This document shows positions 32,679-42,118 of a DNA stretch of 64,000 nt, one piece after another. Numbering within the stretch: the first letter of the stretch is position 1; every line of letters begins with the position of its first letter. Under the pieces are notes generated by a model. It searched no databases and was not told where the DNA came from. It was given only the letters and a program-made list of their open reading frames with translations. The stretch is from positions 47,575 to 111,574 of the forward strand of contig JAFGXY010000026.1 in NCBI GenBank assembly GCA_016936395.1. Reading direction: 5' to 3'. This DNA is from Paracoccaceae bacterium (GTDB lineage Bacteria > Pseudomonadota > Alphaproteobacteria > Rhodobacterales > Rhodobacteraceae). Made by a program: the position numbers and the translations under genes.

Positions 32679-35600
32679 ATGTCGATCAAAGCCGCGATTC
32701 ACCACCTGACCCATTACAAATATGATCGCCCGGTCACGCTTGGCCCGCAGATCATCCGTCTGCGCCCGGCACCGCACAGCCGGACCCGAGTGATCTCGCA
32801 TTCGTTGAAGGTCAGCCCGGGTGGGCATTTCGTGAACCACCAGCAAGACCCGTTCGGCAACTGGCAGGCGCGGTTCGTGTTTCCCGAACCGGTGACCGAG
32901 TTCAAGATCGAGGTCGATCTGGTGGCCGACATGACGGTGTATAACCCGTTCGATTTCTTCGTCGAGGAAAGCGCCGACACCTGGCCCTTTGAATATGCGC
33001 TGGATATGGAGGAAGATCTCGCGATCTACCGCCGGTGCGAGCCTGCGGGGCCGTTGTTGCAGGCGTTTCTGGACAGCGTGCCGAAAGAGACCTTGCGCAC
33101 GGTTGATTTCATCGTGGCCCTGAACGCCAAGGTGGCCAATACCTTGCAATACACCATCCGCATGGAACCCGGCGTGCAGACCCCCGAGGAAACGCTGGGC
33201 GTGAAAAGCGGATCGTGCCGCGATTCCACCTGGCTTTTGGTGCAGGCGTTGCGCCACCTGGGCTTTGCCGCGCGGTTTGTGTCGGGCTATCTGATCCAGT
33301 TGAAACCCGACCTGAAGGCGCTGGATGGGCCGTCGGGGACCGAGGTGGATTTCACCGATCTGCATGCCTGGTGCGAGGTGTTCTTGCCCGGCGCGGGCTG
33401 GATCGGGCTGGACCCGACCAGTGGTCTTTTGGCCGGGGAAAGCCACATCCCGCTGGCCGCCACCCCGCATTACCGCAGTGCAGCCCCGATCAGCGGGCGG
33501 GCGAGTTTTGCCGAGGTGGACTTTTCGTTTGACATGTCGGTGACCCGCGTCGCCGAGCATCCGCGCATCACCAAGCCGTTCAGCGATGAGGCGTGGGAGG
33601 CGTTGAACGCGCTTGGCCACAAGGTTGATGCAGCTTTGGCGGCGGGCGATGTGCGGCTGACGATGGGGGGCGAGCCGACCTTTGTGTCGATTGACGATTT
33701 CGAGGCCGAAGAGTGGAACACCGCCGCTGTCGGCCCGACCAAGCGCACGCTGGCCGACCAGTTGATCCGCCGCCTGCGCGACCGTTTCGCGCCCGGTGGT
33801 TTTCTGCACTACGGGCAGGGCAAGTGGTATCCGGGCGAAACGCTGCCGCGCTGGACCTTCTCGCTCTATTGGCGCAATGACGGGCATCCGATCTGGTCGG
33901 ATGCGGCGCTGATCGCGCAGGAAGGCGCGCAAACCGGCGTGACCACGGCCGATGCGCAAAACCTGCTGGTGCAGATTGCCGAAGACCTTGCCCTGGATAC
34001 CGAGTGCATCCTGCCCGCGTTTGAAGACCCGGCGCAATGGCTGGTGAAAGAGGCCAATCTGCCCGACAATGTGACCCCGGCCAATTCCAAGCTGAAAGAC
34101 CCCGAGGAACGCCACCGCCTTGCCACCGTGTTCAACCGCGGCCTGACCAACCCGTCGGGCTTTGTGCTGCCGGTGCAAAGCTGGCAGTCGCAGGCCGCCG
34201 GGCGGCGCTGGCGCACGGAAAAAATGGCGTCTGCGTCGGGGCCATATGTTCCTGGTGCCGGGTGACAGCCCTGTGGGTTATCGTCTGCCGCTGGAAAGCC
34301 TGCCTTGGGTGCCTGCATCGCAATACCCCTATATTAACCCGACCGATCCCACCGTGGACCGCCCGCTGCTGCCAGTCCCGGGGCCGGTGCCAAACGCCCC
34401 CGCCGTGACCGAGGCGCGGCCACAGGCGCCGGCCAGCTTTACCGCAGCCAGTGCGCAGGGCGCGCAGGTGGCGCAAGGCTCGCCGCTGCATGAGGTGGAC
34501 GGCCATATCCGCACCGCGCTGTCGGTGGAACCGCGCGACGGGCGGCTGTGCGTGTTCATGCCGCCGGTGGTGTCGGTCGAAGACTACCTTGACCTGTTGC
34601 GTGCCGCCGAGGCTGCGGCGAAAAAACTGGGGCTTCAGGTCCATATCGAAGGCTATGCCCCGCCGCATGACCCGCGCCTGAACGTGATCCGCGTCGCCCC
34701 CGACCCCGGCGTGATCGAGGTGAACGTGCACCCGTCGCGCACTTGGCAAGACTGCGTCGATATCACCACGGCGGTTTATGAAGAGGCGCGGCAAACCCGT
34801 CTGGGGGCCGACAAGTTCATGATCGACGGCAAGCATTGCGGCACAGGCGGCGGCAATCACGTGGTGGTCGGCGGGGCCACGCCGAACGACAGCCCGTTCC
34901 TGCGCCGCCCCGATCTGCTGGCCAGCCTGATCCTGCACTGGAACCGGCACCCGTCGCTGTCTTACCTGTTTTCCGGCCTGTTCATCGGCCCGACCTCTCA
35001 GGCCCCGCGCATCGACGAGGCGCGGCATGACAGCCTGTATGAGATGGAAATCGCCCTGTCGCAGATCCCCGCGCCGGGCCAAGGGGCGGCGCCGATGCCG
35101 TGGCTGGTGGACAGGCTGTTGCGCAACCTGCTGACCGATGTGACCGGCAACACCCACCGGGCCGAGATTTGCATCGACAAGCTCTATTCCCCCGATGGCC
35201 CCACGGGGCGGTTGGGGCTGGTCGAGTTTCGCGGCTTTGAGATGCCACCCGATGCCCGGATGAGCCTTGCGCAGCAACTGCTGATCCGGGCGCTGATCGC
35301 GCGGTTCTGGGCCAATCCGGCGCAAGGTGAGCTGACGCGCTGGGGCACGGCGCTGCATGACCGCTTCATGCTGCCGCATCATGTCTGGCAGGATTTCCGC
35401 GATGTGCTGGCCGATCTGGCCCAGCATGGCTTTGTGCTGCGCGAGGAATGGTTCACCGCGCAAGCTGAGTTCCGCTTTCCGTTCTGCGGCGAGGTGAGTT
35501 ACGAGGGCGTGCATCTGGAATTACGCCAGGCGCTGGAGCCTTGGCATGTGCTGGGCGAAACCGGGGCGATCGGCGGCACGGTGCGCTATACCGACAGCTC

Positions 35601-36024
35601 GACCGAGCGCTTGCAGGTGAAACTGTCGGCCCCCGATCCGTCACGCTATCAGGTCTTGTGCAATGGCCGCGTGGTGCCCTTGCACGAGGCCGGGTCAGGG
35701 CAGGCGGTGGCGGGGGTGCGCTACAAGGCGTGGCAGCCCGCGTCGGCGTTGCATCCGGTGTTGCGGGTCGATGCGCCGCTGACGTTGGACATCTTCGACA
35801 CATGGTCGGCCCGGGCGCTGGGCGGGTGCGTCTATCACGTCGCCCATCCGGGCGGGCGCAACTATGATACCTTTCCGGTCAACGGCAATGAGGCCGAGGC
35901 CCGGCGTCTGGCGCGGTTCGAAGCGCATGGCCACACCCCCGGCCATGGGATGCGCCCGCGGCCCGAGCGGGTGCACCCCGAGTTTCCGCTGACCCTTGAC
36001 CTGCGGCGTCCGGTCGGGCTGTAG
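32679..36024 (+). pseudogene. Transglutaminase-like / DUF2126 protein, frameshifted
   Basis: Two overlapping frames together encode one roughly 1114-aa family protein. The 5' part (32679-34265) has a bacterial transglutaminase N-domain (MSIKAAIHHLTHYKYDRPVTLG) and a transglutaminase core with Cys180 in VKSGSCRDSTWLLVQALRHLGF, His229 in DLHAWCEVFLPG and Asp in GLDPTSG. It then enters the DUF2126 region (LTMGGEPTFVSIDD, WYPGETLPRW). The 3' part, running to 36024, continues it exactly ([24 protein letters not shown] onward). Removing one A from the six at 34219-34224 joins them without a gap. The rest of both halves is undamaged, so a recent mutation, a sequencing error or slippage decoding are all possible. 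Members are thought to be proteases acting with ATP-grasp ligases such as the one encoded next. Confidence 0.85.
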
Positions 36025-36031
36025 TCCTGCG

Positions 36032-38440
36032 ATGGACAGGGTGGCAGACGCAGGCGCGGCAAAGGCAGATCAGGGCGCTGGGCGCGATCTTGGTCTGCGC
36101 AGCTATACCCCGCTGCGCGGCGCCCCCGACGAGATGCTGGTGAACGGCACGATCCGCCCGCTGTGGCAGCCGCTGATCGACCATTTGCGCAGCCTGACCG
36201 ACGACGGGCTGACCCGTGCCACCGGACGCGCCGATCAATACCTGCGCGATTCCGGCGTGTTCTACCGGCAATACGGGGCCGGCCAGTCGGTTGAACGGGC
36301 CTGGCCTCTGAGCCATATTCCGGTGCTGATCGACGAGGCCGATTGGAACGACCTGTCCGCCGCGCTGATCCAGCGCGCCGATCTGCTGGAAGCCTTGATG
36401 GCCGATCTTTATGGCCCCAACCGGCTGGTGGCTGACGGGCATCTGCCGCCGTCCTTGGTGGCAGGCAACCCCGAATGGCTGCGGCCGATGGTGGGGGTGC
36501 AGCCCCGGTCTGGCCACTTTCTGCATTTCGTGGCGTTTGAAATTGGCCGTGGTCCGGATGGCAAGTGGTGGGTGCTGGCCGACCGCACGCAGGCCCCATC
36601 GGGTGCGGGCTATGCGCTGGAAAACCGGGTGGCCACCAGCCGGGCGTTTTCCAGCGTGTTCGAGGGCCAGAACGTCCACCGCCTTGCCGGGTTCTTTCGT
36701 GATTTTCGCGATGCGCTGGTGGGTCTGCGCAATGAGCGTGATGGCAGGGTTGCCATTCTGACGCCCGGCCCGATGAACGAGACCTACTTCGAACAGGCGT
36801 GGATTGCCCGTTATCTGGGTTTTGCGCTGGTTCAGGGCGAGGATCTGACAATGGAAGGCGGCCGCCTGATGCTGCGCACCGTGTCGGGCCTGCGCCCGCT
36901 GGATGTGTTGTGGCGACGGCTGGATGCCAGCTATGCCGATCCGCTGGAGTTGGACCCCGCCTCGCGCATCGGCACGCCGGGCATGGTGTCGGCGCTGCGG
37001 CAGGGTGGGCTGACCATGGTCAACTGCCTTGGCTCGGGTGTGCTGGAGACGCGGGCATTCATGGCCTTCATGCCCGCCTTGGCGCGGCAACTGCTGGGGG
37101 CACCGCTGGCGATGCCGAACATCGCGACCTGGTGGTGTGGGGGGGCAAGACAACGTACGCGGGTCATGGCAGACCCGTCGCGTCTGGTGCTGGGGGCGGC
37201 GTTTGGCACCGGTCTGCCGTTTGACCGGCAGGACGAGGCCATTCTGGCGGCCAGCCTGTCTGCCAGCGATCTGACAGAGCGCCTTGCCCGCGACGGAGCC
37301 TTGCTTGTGGCGCAAGAGGCGGTCAGCTTGTCCACCACGCCCGCGCTGGTAGAGGGCCGCATCGTGCCGCGCCCGATGAGCCTGCGGGTGTTTCTGGCGC
37401 GCACCCCGCGCGGCTGGCAGGTGATGCAGGGCGGCTTTGCCCGGATCGGGGCGGCAGCCGATGCCACCGCCCTTGCCATGCAGCAGGGTGGCACGGCGGC
37501 GGATGTCTGGATTGTCAGCAAGGACGATGTGCCCAGCATCACCATGGTGACGCCGCCCGATGGCCCCTATCGCCGGGCGGCGCCGGGGGCCTTGCCGGCG
37601 CGGGCGGCCGACAACCTGTTCTGGCTGGGCCGCAATGTCGAGCGCACCGAAGGCATTGTGCGGCTGTTGCGGGCGCGGCATATCCGGCTGGCCGAAGGCG
37701 GGCACGCGGCGCTGCCTTTGCAAAAGGTGGTGGACAGGATCCTTGCCAGCTATGGGGTCGAGGGGCGCGACGGCATTCCGCAGGGGCTGCTGGAGACCTT
37801 GGGTTCGGCGGTGATGGCGGCCGGTCAGGTGCGCGACAGGTTTTCGCCCGACGGCTGGTCGGCGCTGAACGATCTGGACAAAAGCGCGCGGCGGATGGCC
37901 AGCCGGGTCACGCCGGGCGATGATGCTGCGCGGGCGTTGTCGGCGCTGTTGCGCAAACTGGCGGGCTTTTCCGGCCTTGTGCATGAAAACATGTATCGCT
38001 TCTTTGGCTGGCGCTTCTTGTCGATCGGGCGTCAGCTTGAGCGCGCCTTGGGCATGACCAACCTGCTGGCCATCCTTGCCGATGCCGATGCCCCGCCCGG
38101 GGCGCTGGATCTGTGCATCGAGTTGGGTGACTCTGTGCTGACCCACCGCCGCCGCTTTACCGCGGCGTCGTCGCGGCAGACGGTCGTCGACCTGTTGGCG
38201 CTGGACCCGATGAACCCGCGATCCGTGCGGCATCTGGTGGATGGCCTGAGCGAGCAGGTGCAGGTGCTGCCGGGCGCGTCGGTGCATGGGCAACTCTCCG
38301 ACCTTGGCCGCGCCATGCTGCGCTGTCAGGCCGATAGTGCCACCGCCACGCCCGAAACCCTTACGACCGAGGCGCTGATCGACTTCCATCGCCGGATCGC
38401 CGACCTGTCCAGCCTGCTGACCGAGGCGTATCTGCAATGA
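36032..38440 (+). CDS. Circularly permuted ATP-grasp ligase fused to alpha-E domain
   Basis: An 802-aa fusion. Residues about 30-490 are the circularly permuted type 2 ATP-grasp domain (DUF404/DUF407): YRQYGAGQSVERAWPLSHIPVLI, DLYGPNRLVADGHLPPSLVAGNPEWLRPM, ADRTQAPSGAGYALENRVATSRAF, LTPGPMNETYFEQAWIARYLGF, LRTVSGLRPLDVLWRRLD. Residues about 525-800 are the helical alpha-E domain (DUF403): ARAADNLFWLGRNVERTEGIVRLLRAR, FSGLVHENMYRFFGWRFLSIGRQLERAL. In many bacteria these are two genes. From family analysis they are predicted to form amide bonds on peptides; no member has a well-defined substrate. It begins seven bases after the frameshifted gene and overlaps the next by four (ATGA). Confidence 0.9.
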   Translation: MDRVADAGAAKADQGAGRDLGLRSYTPLRGAPDEMLVNGTIRPLWQPLIDHLRSLTDDGLTRATGRADQYLRDSGVFYRQYGAGQSVERAWPLSHIPVLIDEADWNDLSAALIQRADLLEALMADLYGPNRLVADGHLPPSLVAGNPEWLRPMVGVQPRSGHFLHFVAFEIGRGPDGKWWVLADRTQAPSGAGYALENRVATSRAFSSVFEGQNVHRLAGFFRDFRDALVGLRNERDGRVAILTPGPMNETYFEQAWIARYLGFALVQGEDLTMEGGRLMLRTVSGLRPLDVLWRRLDASYADPLELDPASRIGTPGMVSALRQGGLTMVNCLGSGVLETRAFMAFMPALARQLLGAPLAMPNIATWWCGGARQRTRVMADPSRLVLGAAFGTGLPFDRQDEAILAASLSASDLTERLARDGALLVAQEAVSLSTTPALVEGRIVPRPMSLRVFLARTPRGWQVMQGGFARIGAAADATALAMQQGGTAADVWIVSKDDVPSITMVTPPDGPYRRAAPGALPARAADNLFWLGRNVERTEGIVRLLRARHIRLAEGGHAALPLQKVVDRILASYGVEGRDGIPQGLLETLGSAVMAAGQVRDRFSPDGWSALNDLDKSARRMASRVTPGDDAARALSALLRKLAGFSGLVHENMYRFFGWRFLSIGRQLERALGMTNLLAILADADAPPGALDLCIELGDSVLTHRRRFTAASSRQTVVDLLALDPMNPRSVRHLVDGLSEQVQVLPGASVHGQLSDLGRAMLRCQADSATATPETLTTEALIDFHRRIADLSSLLTEAYLQ

Positions 38441-39324
38441 CAAGCTATTCCCTGCGCCTTGCCATCACCTATGACTTTGACCGACCCATCGGCGCGGGGC
38501 GGCAGTTGTTTCGTATTCTGCCGGCCGATGTGGCGGGGGTGCAAACGGTGCGCGGGGCATGGGTTCGCCTGACGCCCGACCCGACCGACCGCAGCGAATT
38601 CAGCGATTTCTTCGGCACCCGCGTGATCGAAGTGGCGATGCCCCCCGGCCTGACCCATCTGGAACTGATGCTGGAGGCGGTTGTCGATCGGGTCGCGTCC
38701 GAGGGGTTTTTGGACATCTCGCCACCGCTGGCACGGCTGTCGCAGGAATTGACCGCCTGGCGTGACATCGGCCCGGCTTCGCCGCACCATTTCCGCGCCC
38801 CGTCGCGGCGGATACCGCAGATGCCGGACGTGGCGGGTTTTGCGCAAGCGGCGGTTGCGGGCTGTGTGACGGTGCAAGAGGTGGTGCAAACCTTTGGCGA
38901 AGGCCTGCACCACCACATGACCTTTGATGCCAAGGCCACCAGCGTCGATACCTCGCCCGAGGATGCGTTCACGCTGCAGCGCGGGGTCTGTCAGGATTTT
39001 GCGCAGATCATGGTCGGTGGCCTGCGCAGCCTTGGGGTGCCTGCCGCCTATGTTGCGGGCTATCTGCGCACCGACCCGCCGCCCGGCAAGGCCCGTCTGG
39101 CCGGGGCCGATGCGATGCATGCCTGGGTGCGGGCCTGGGCCGGTGAGGAAATGGGCTGGATCGACTATGACCCGACCAACGCCTGCTTTGCCCGCGCTGA
39201 CCATATCGACGTCGGCTTTGGCCGCGATTACGGCGATGTCGCCCCGGTGACCGGAATGCTGCGGCTGGACGGCAGCCAGCATGGCAGCCATCAGGTCGAT
39301 ATCGCAGAGCTTTTGCTGCCCTAG
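38437..39324 (+). CDS. Transglutaminase-like cysteine protease of the ATP-grasp operon
   Basis: A 295-aa protein with the bacterial transglutaminase N-domain (SYSLRLAITYDFDRPIGAGRQLFRILP) and a core domain with the catalytic Cys185 in LQRGVCQDFAQIMVGGLRSLGVPAAYVAGYL, His in AMHAWVRAWAGEEMGWIDYDPTN and the following Asp. There is no signal peptide. It is translationally coupled to the ATP-grasp/alpha-E fusion. Such pairs are predicted to make and cleave the same amide or peptide bond. Confidence 0.92.
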   Translation: MTSYSLRLAITYDFDRPIGAGRQLFRILPADVAGVQTVRGAWVRLTPDPTDRSEFSDFFGTRVIEVAMPPGLTHLELMLEAVVDRVASEGFLDISPPLARLSQELTAWRDIGPASPHHFRAPSRRIPQMPDVAGFAQAAVAGCVTVQEVVQTFGEGLHHHMTFDAKATSVDTSPEDAFTLQRGVCQDFAQIMVGGLRSLGVPAAYVAGYLRTDPPPGKARLAGADAMHAWVRAWAGEEMGWIDYDPTNACFARADHIDVGFGRDYGDVAPVTGMLRLDGSQHGSHQVDIAELLLP

Positions 39325-39368
39325 ACCCAGAGCCGACCATGCGGCCTCGGCGGCCTTGCGGATCGGGG

Positions 39369-39977
39369 TCAGGCCACGGGCCGAAACTCCGCCACCAGAC
39401 GCGCCAGTTCCATCGCATTGCGCACCCCGGTTTTTGACAGGATGCGGCTGCGATGCACCTCGACCGTGCGGATGGCGATGCCCAGGGTCTCGGCGATCTG
39501 CTTGTTCAACTGGCCTTGCAGCATCAGGTGCATGACCTCATCCTCGCGCGCCGACAGGGTGGCCAGACGGCTGGCGATGTCGCGGCGGGTGTCGGCTTCG
39601 GCCGCAGCCGCCCGGTGGCGGGCAATCGCCTCGAGCGCGCGTTCGACAATCAGGTTGTCGTTGAACGGCTTTTCGACAAAATCGAAGGCGCCGGCCTTCA
39701 GGCTTTGCACCGCCACTGGCACATCGGCATGGCCGGTCAGAAAGATCACCGGCGCCCGAAAATCGGCGGCGCGCAGGCGGTCAAACACTTCCGGCCCGGA
39801 CAGGCCCGCCATCCGCACATCCAGGATGAGGCAGTCGCAACCCTCACGCGGCAAGGCCGCCAGAAACGCCTCGCCCGAGGGCCAGCCTTGGGCCTGCACC
39901 CCGCGCGACGCGAACAGAAATGTCAGCGCGTCGCGGATTGTTTCTTCGTCGTCGACAATATGGATGGTTCCGGTCAT
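39369..39977 (-). CDS. dctR: C4-dicarboxylate response regulator DctR (FixJ family)
   Basis: A 202-aa regulator: receiver domain with the acidic pair in HIVDDEETI, phospho-acceptor Asp53 in CLILDVRMAG, the Thr switch in VIFLTGHADVP and Lys in AFDFVEKPF. A LuxR/FixJ-type helix-turn-helix follows (LSAREDEVMHLMLQGQLNKQIAETLGIAIRTVEVHRSRI). The dctS stop overlaps its start. In Rhodobacter capsulatus DctS and DctR switch on the DctPQM TRAP transporter; the gene order here, divergent from dctPQM, is the same, so I use those names. Confidence 0.88.
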   Translation of the reverse strand: MTGTIHIVDDEETIRDALTFLFASRGVQAQGWPSGEAFLAALPREGCDCLILDVRMAGLSGPEVFDRLRAADFRAPVIFLTGHADVPVAVQSLKAGAFDFVEKPFNDNLIVERALEAIARHRAAAAEADTRRDIASRLATLSAREDEVMHLMLQGQLNKQIAETLGIAIRTVEVHRSRILSKTGVRNAMELARLVAEFRPVA

Positions 39978-41842
39978 TCGGCGGCAACCTTGCGTGACAT
40001 CTGACCCGGCAGGGTGATGCGAAACACTGTGCCGCCGCCGTCCCGCGGGGCGTGGGTCAAATGACCGCGATGCAATTCCATGATCGACCGGCAGATGTTC
40101 AGCCCCATCCCCATGCCCTGCGGTTTGGTCGAGGTGAAGGCATCGAACAACCGCCCTTCCAATGCGGCAGGGATGCCATCGCCGCGGTCGGCCACGTCGA
40201 TGATGGCGCTTCCATCCGGCCCGGCGCGCAAGGCCACATCCAGCCTGCGGGTCGGTTGGTTGGCCATCGCCTCCATGCCGTTGCGGATCAGGTTGATCAG
40301 CACCTGTTGCAGCAAGATCCGGTCGGCCGGAACCGCTGGCAGATCGGCAAGGTCTGTCACGATCTTCACCCGGTTTTCGCGCGCGTCCGCCGCCAGAAAG
40401 CCCACCGTTTCGGCAATCACCTCGGCCAGCGACACATCGTCAAAGCTGGGTTCGCGTTTCTTCACCAGATCTTGAATCCGGCGGATGATCTGCCCGGCGC
40501 GACTGGCTTGCACCGACAATTTCGCCACCGCCGGGTGCAGCACCGCCGGGTCGGCGCGACCGCCTTCCAGCAGGTTTTGCAAGCCCGCCGCATAGCTGGC
40601 AATCGCGCCAAGCGGCTGGTTCAACTCATGCGCCAAGGTCGAGGCCATTTCCCCCAGTGTCACCAGCCGCCCGGTGCGGGCCAGGTTTTCATCCTGTGCC
40701 CGGGCCAGCCGGGCGGCGGTCTTGGCCTGGGTAATATCGATCACCGAGCCCATCCAGCCGCGATGCGCGCCGGTGGCGTCGATCAGCGGGGCCTCATAGA
40801 CCTGCACGTCAATTTCGGTGCCATCGGCGCGGCGAAACCGGGTTTCAAAGGCTTGTGGCGCAGCACCACTGTTGGACAGGGCCTGCTGGCGGGTCAGGGT
40901 TTCTTCCAGGCGGTCTGGCGACCAATAGGGCATCGGGGGGGGGCGACCGATCAGGTCATCGGCGGCAAAGCCGACCAGATGGCAAAACGCGGAGTTCACG
41001 TAAAGCACGCGGCCATGATGATCCTTGGCGCGCAGACCCACGGTCAGGCTGTCTTCCATCGACCGGCGAAAGGCGATCTCGCCGCGCAACCGCGCCTCGG
41101 CCTGACGCCGGCGCTGGGCGCTGCGATAAAGTGCCAGAAGTGCCAGAATGGCAAAGGCGGCAAAGCCCGCGATCGCTGCCAGCAGCAGCACATTGGCAAA
41201 GGCGGTGGGGGCGGCGTAGGCGGTGATCCGCAACACCGTGCCACGCAAGGGCGGATCAAAGCTGATCCCATGCGTCGGGTTGACCGGGTCGGGCGTGCGG
41301 CGCACCCGGCTGGCCAGAACCGTGCCGCCGGTGTCGGTCAGGGTGACGGCATATTGCTCGGCGATCCACCACGGGACGTGCCGTTCCAGCATCAGCGGCA
41401 GCGCCACTGTCGCGGTCAGCACGCCCGCCCCCTGTTCGCTGCGCACCGCAATGGTCACGGTGTCGCCGGTCACATCGCCATAGACAGGGCGCGACGAGAC
41501 CGATCCCGTCCGCAGCATCAACGCCACCAGCGCCGGATCGCGTGGCGCAGCCAGCCCCGGCACCCCGCGCACGGGCGCGCCAGTTGCATCATGCCAGACA
41601 ATCGACAGCACCTCGGGGTTGGTGGCCACATGCAGGCGGGCGCGGGCGGCCAGCACCTCGGGCGCGGCACCGCTGGCCTGATCCAGTGCAAGGCGCACCA
41701 GCATGTCTTCATCGACCGAAAGCTGAAACCGCAGCGTCTGTTCGACCCAAAGCGCATCGGTGGCCAGCTTGGTGCGGGCCTGTTCCGCCTCGGACCGGGT
41801 GACGGCCCAGACCAGTGCCGCCACAAGGGCGATCAGGGCCAC
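39974..41842 (-). CDS. dctS: C4-dicarboxylate sensor histidine kinase DctS
   Basis: Membrane kinase partner of DctR. From the GTG at 41842 the product has 622 aa: part of membrane helix 1 (ALIALVAALVWAV), a periplasmic sensor region (about 20-205), helix 2 (AFANVLLLAAIAGFAAFAILALLALY), a PAS domain (about 265-385), the dimerisation domain with His405 in LAHELNQPLGAIASY, and an ATPase domain with NLIRNGMEAM, DRGDGIP and GMGMGLNI. Helix 1 clearly continues upstream in the same frame (DILSLIPLVAIV), but no ATG, GTG or TTG lies in frame before the first upstream stop. The true start is therefore unresolved: a rare start codon or a sequence error. It overlaps dctR by four bases. Confidence 0.88.
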   Translation of the reverse strand: MALIALVAALVWAVTRSEAEQARTKLATDALWVEQTLRFQLSVDEDMLVRLALDQASGAAPEVLAARARLHVATNPEVLSIVWHDATGAPVRGVPGLAAPRDPALVALMLRTGSVSSRPVYGDVTGDTVTIAVRSEQGAGVLTATVALPLMLERHVPWWIAEQYAVTLTDTGGTVLASRVRRTPDPVNPTHGISFDPPLRGTVLRITAYAAPTAFANVLLLAAIAGFAAFAILALLALYRSAQRRRQAEARLRGEIAFRRSMEDSLTVGLRAKDHHGRVLYVNSAFCHLVGFAADDLIGRPPPMPYWSPDRLEETLTRQQALSNSGAAPQAFETRFRRADGTEIDVQVYEAPLIDATGAHRGWMGSVIDITQAKTAARLARAQDENLARTGRLVTLGEMASTLAHELNQPLGAIASYAAGLQNLLEGGRADPAVLHPAVAKLSVQASRAGQIIRRIQDLVKKREPSFDDVSLAEVIAETVGFLAADARENRVKIVTDLADLPAVPADRILLQQVLINLIRNGMEAMANQPTRRLDVALRAGPDGSAIIDVADRGDGIPAALEGRLFDAFTSTKPQGMGMGLNICRSIMELHRGHLTHAPRDGGGTVFRITLPGQMSRKVAAE

Positions 41843-42028
41843 GATGGCGACCAGAGGGATCAGCGACAGAATGTCGATGCCGCGGGACGGATGCCCGCTG
41901 GTGCTGGCCCAAGGGTCGCCCCCGGATGCGGTCTTGCCCGCCTCCCTGTGCTTGTCCGGCTCTTGCAGCGGCCTGCCCTCCCTGACGGCGCGATGGCTGA
42001 TGCGACACAGCGCCCCGCGATCCGTCTA

Positions 42029-42044
42029 TTGCGGAAACCCACAA
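42029..42044 (+). promoter_or_regulatory. Inverted repeat upstream of dctP, candidate DctR site
   Basis: TTGCGGAAACCCACAA is an imperfect palindrome (TTGCGG versus the complement of CCACAA, five of six matches, four-base centre). It lies 75 bases upstream of the dctP start in the dctS-dctP divergent spacer, where a FixJ-type dimer would bind to activate transcription. Confidence 0.45.
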
Positions 42045-42118
42045 TAGCGCTGCGCGGCATTCGCTGGCAAGACAAGCAGAATCACCTTGGGAGAGGTGAG
42101 TCTTTGGAGGAGAAAAAA

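Noticed and set aside
35879..38443. 854-codon open frame on the minus strand across the ATP-grasp/alpha-E gene
   Set aside because: It mirrors the real gene codon by codon, as expected in GC-rich DNA, has no family motifs and no ribosome-binding site, and would silence a well-conserved gene.
42058..42080. Possible sigma-54 promoter (TGGCAAGACAAGCAG) before dctP
   Set aside because: The -12 part lacks TTGC at the right distance, and the regulator is FixJ-type, which does not act with sigma-54.
40052..42118. Long upstream extension of the dctP frame on the plus strand
   Set aside because: It is antisense to dctS; the strong GGAGGAG and the signal peptide place the real start at 42119.
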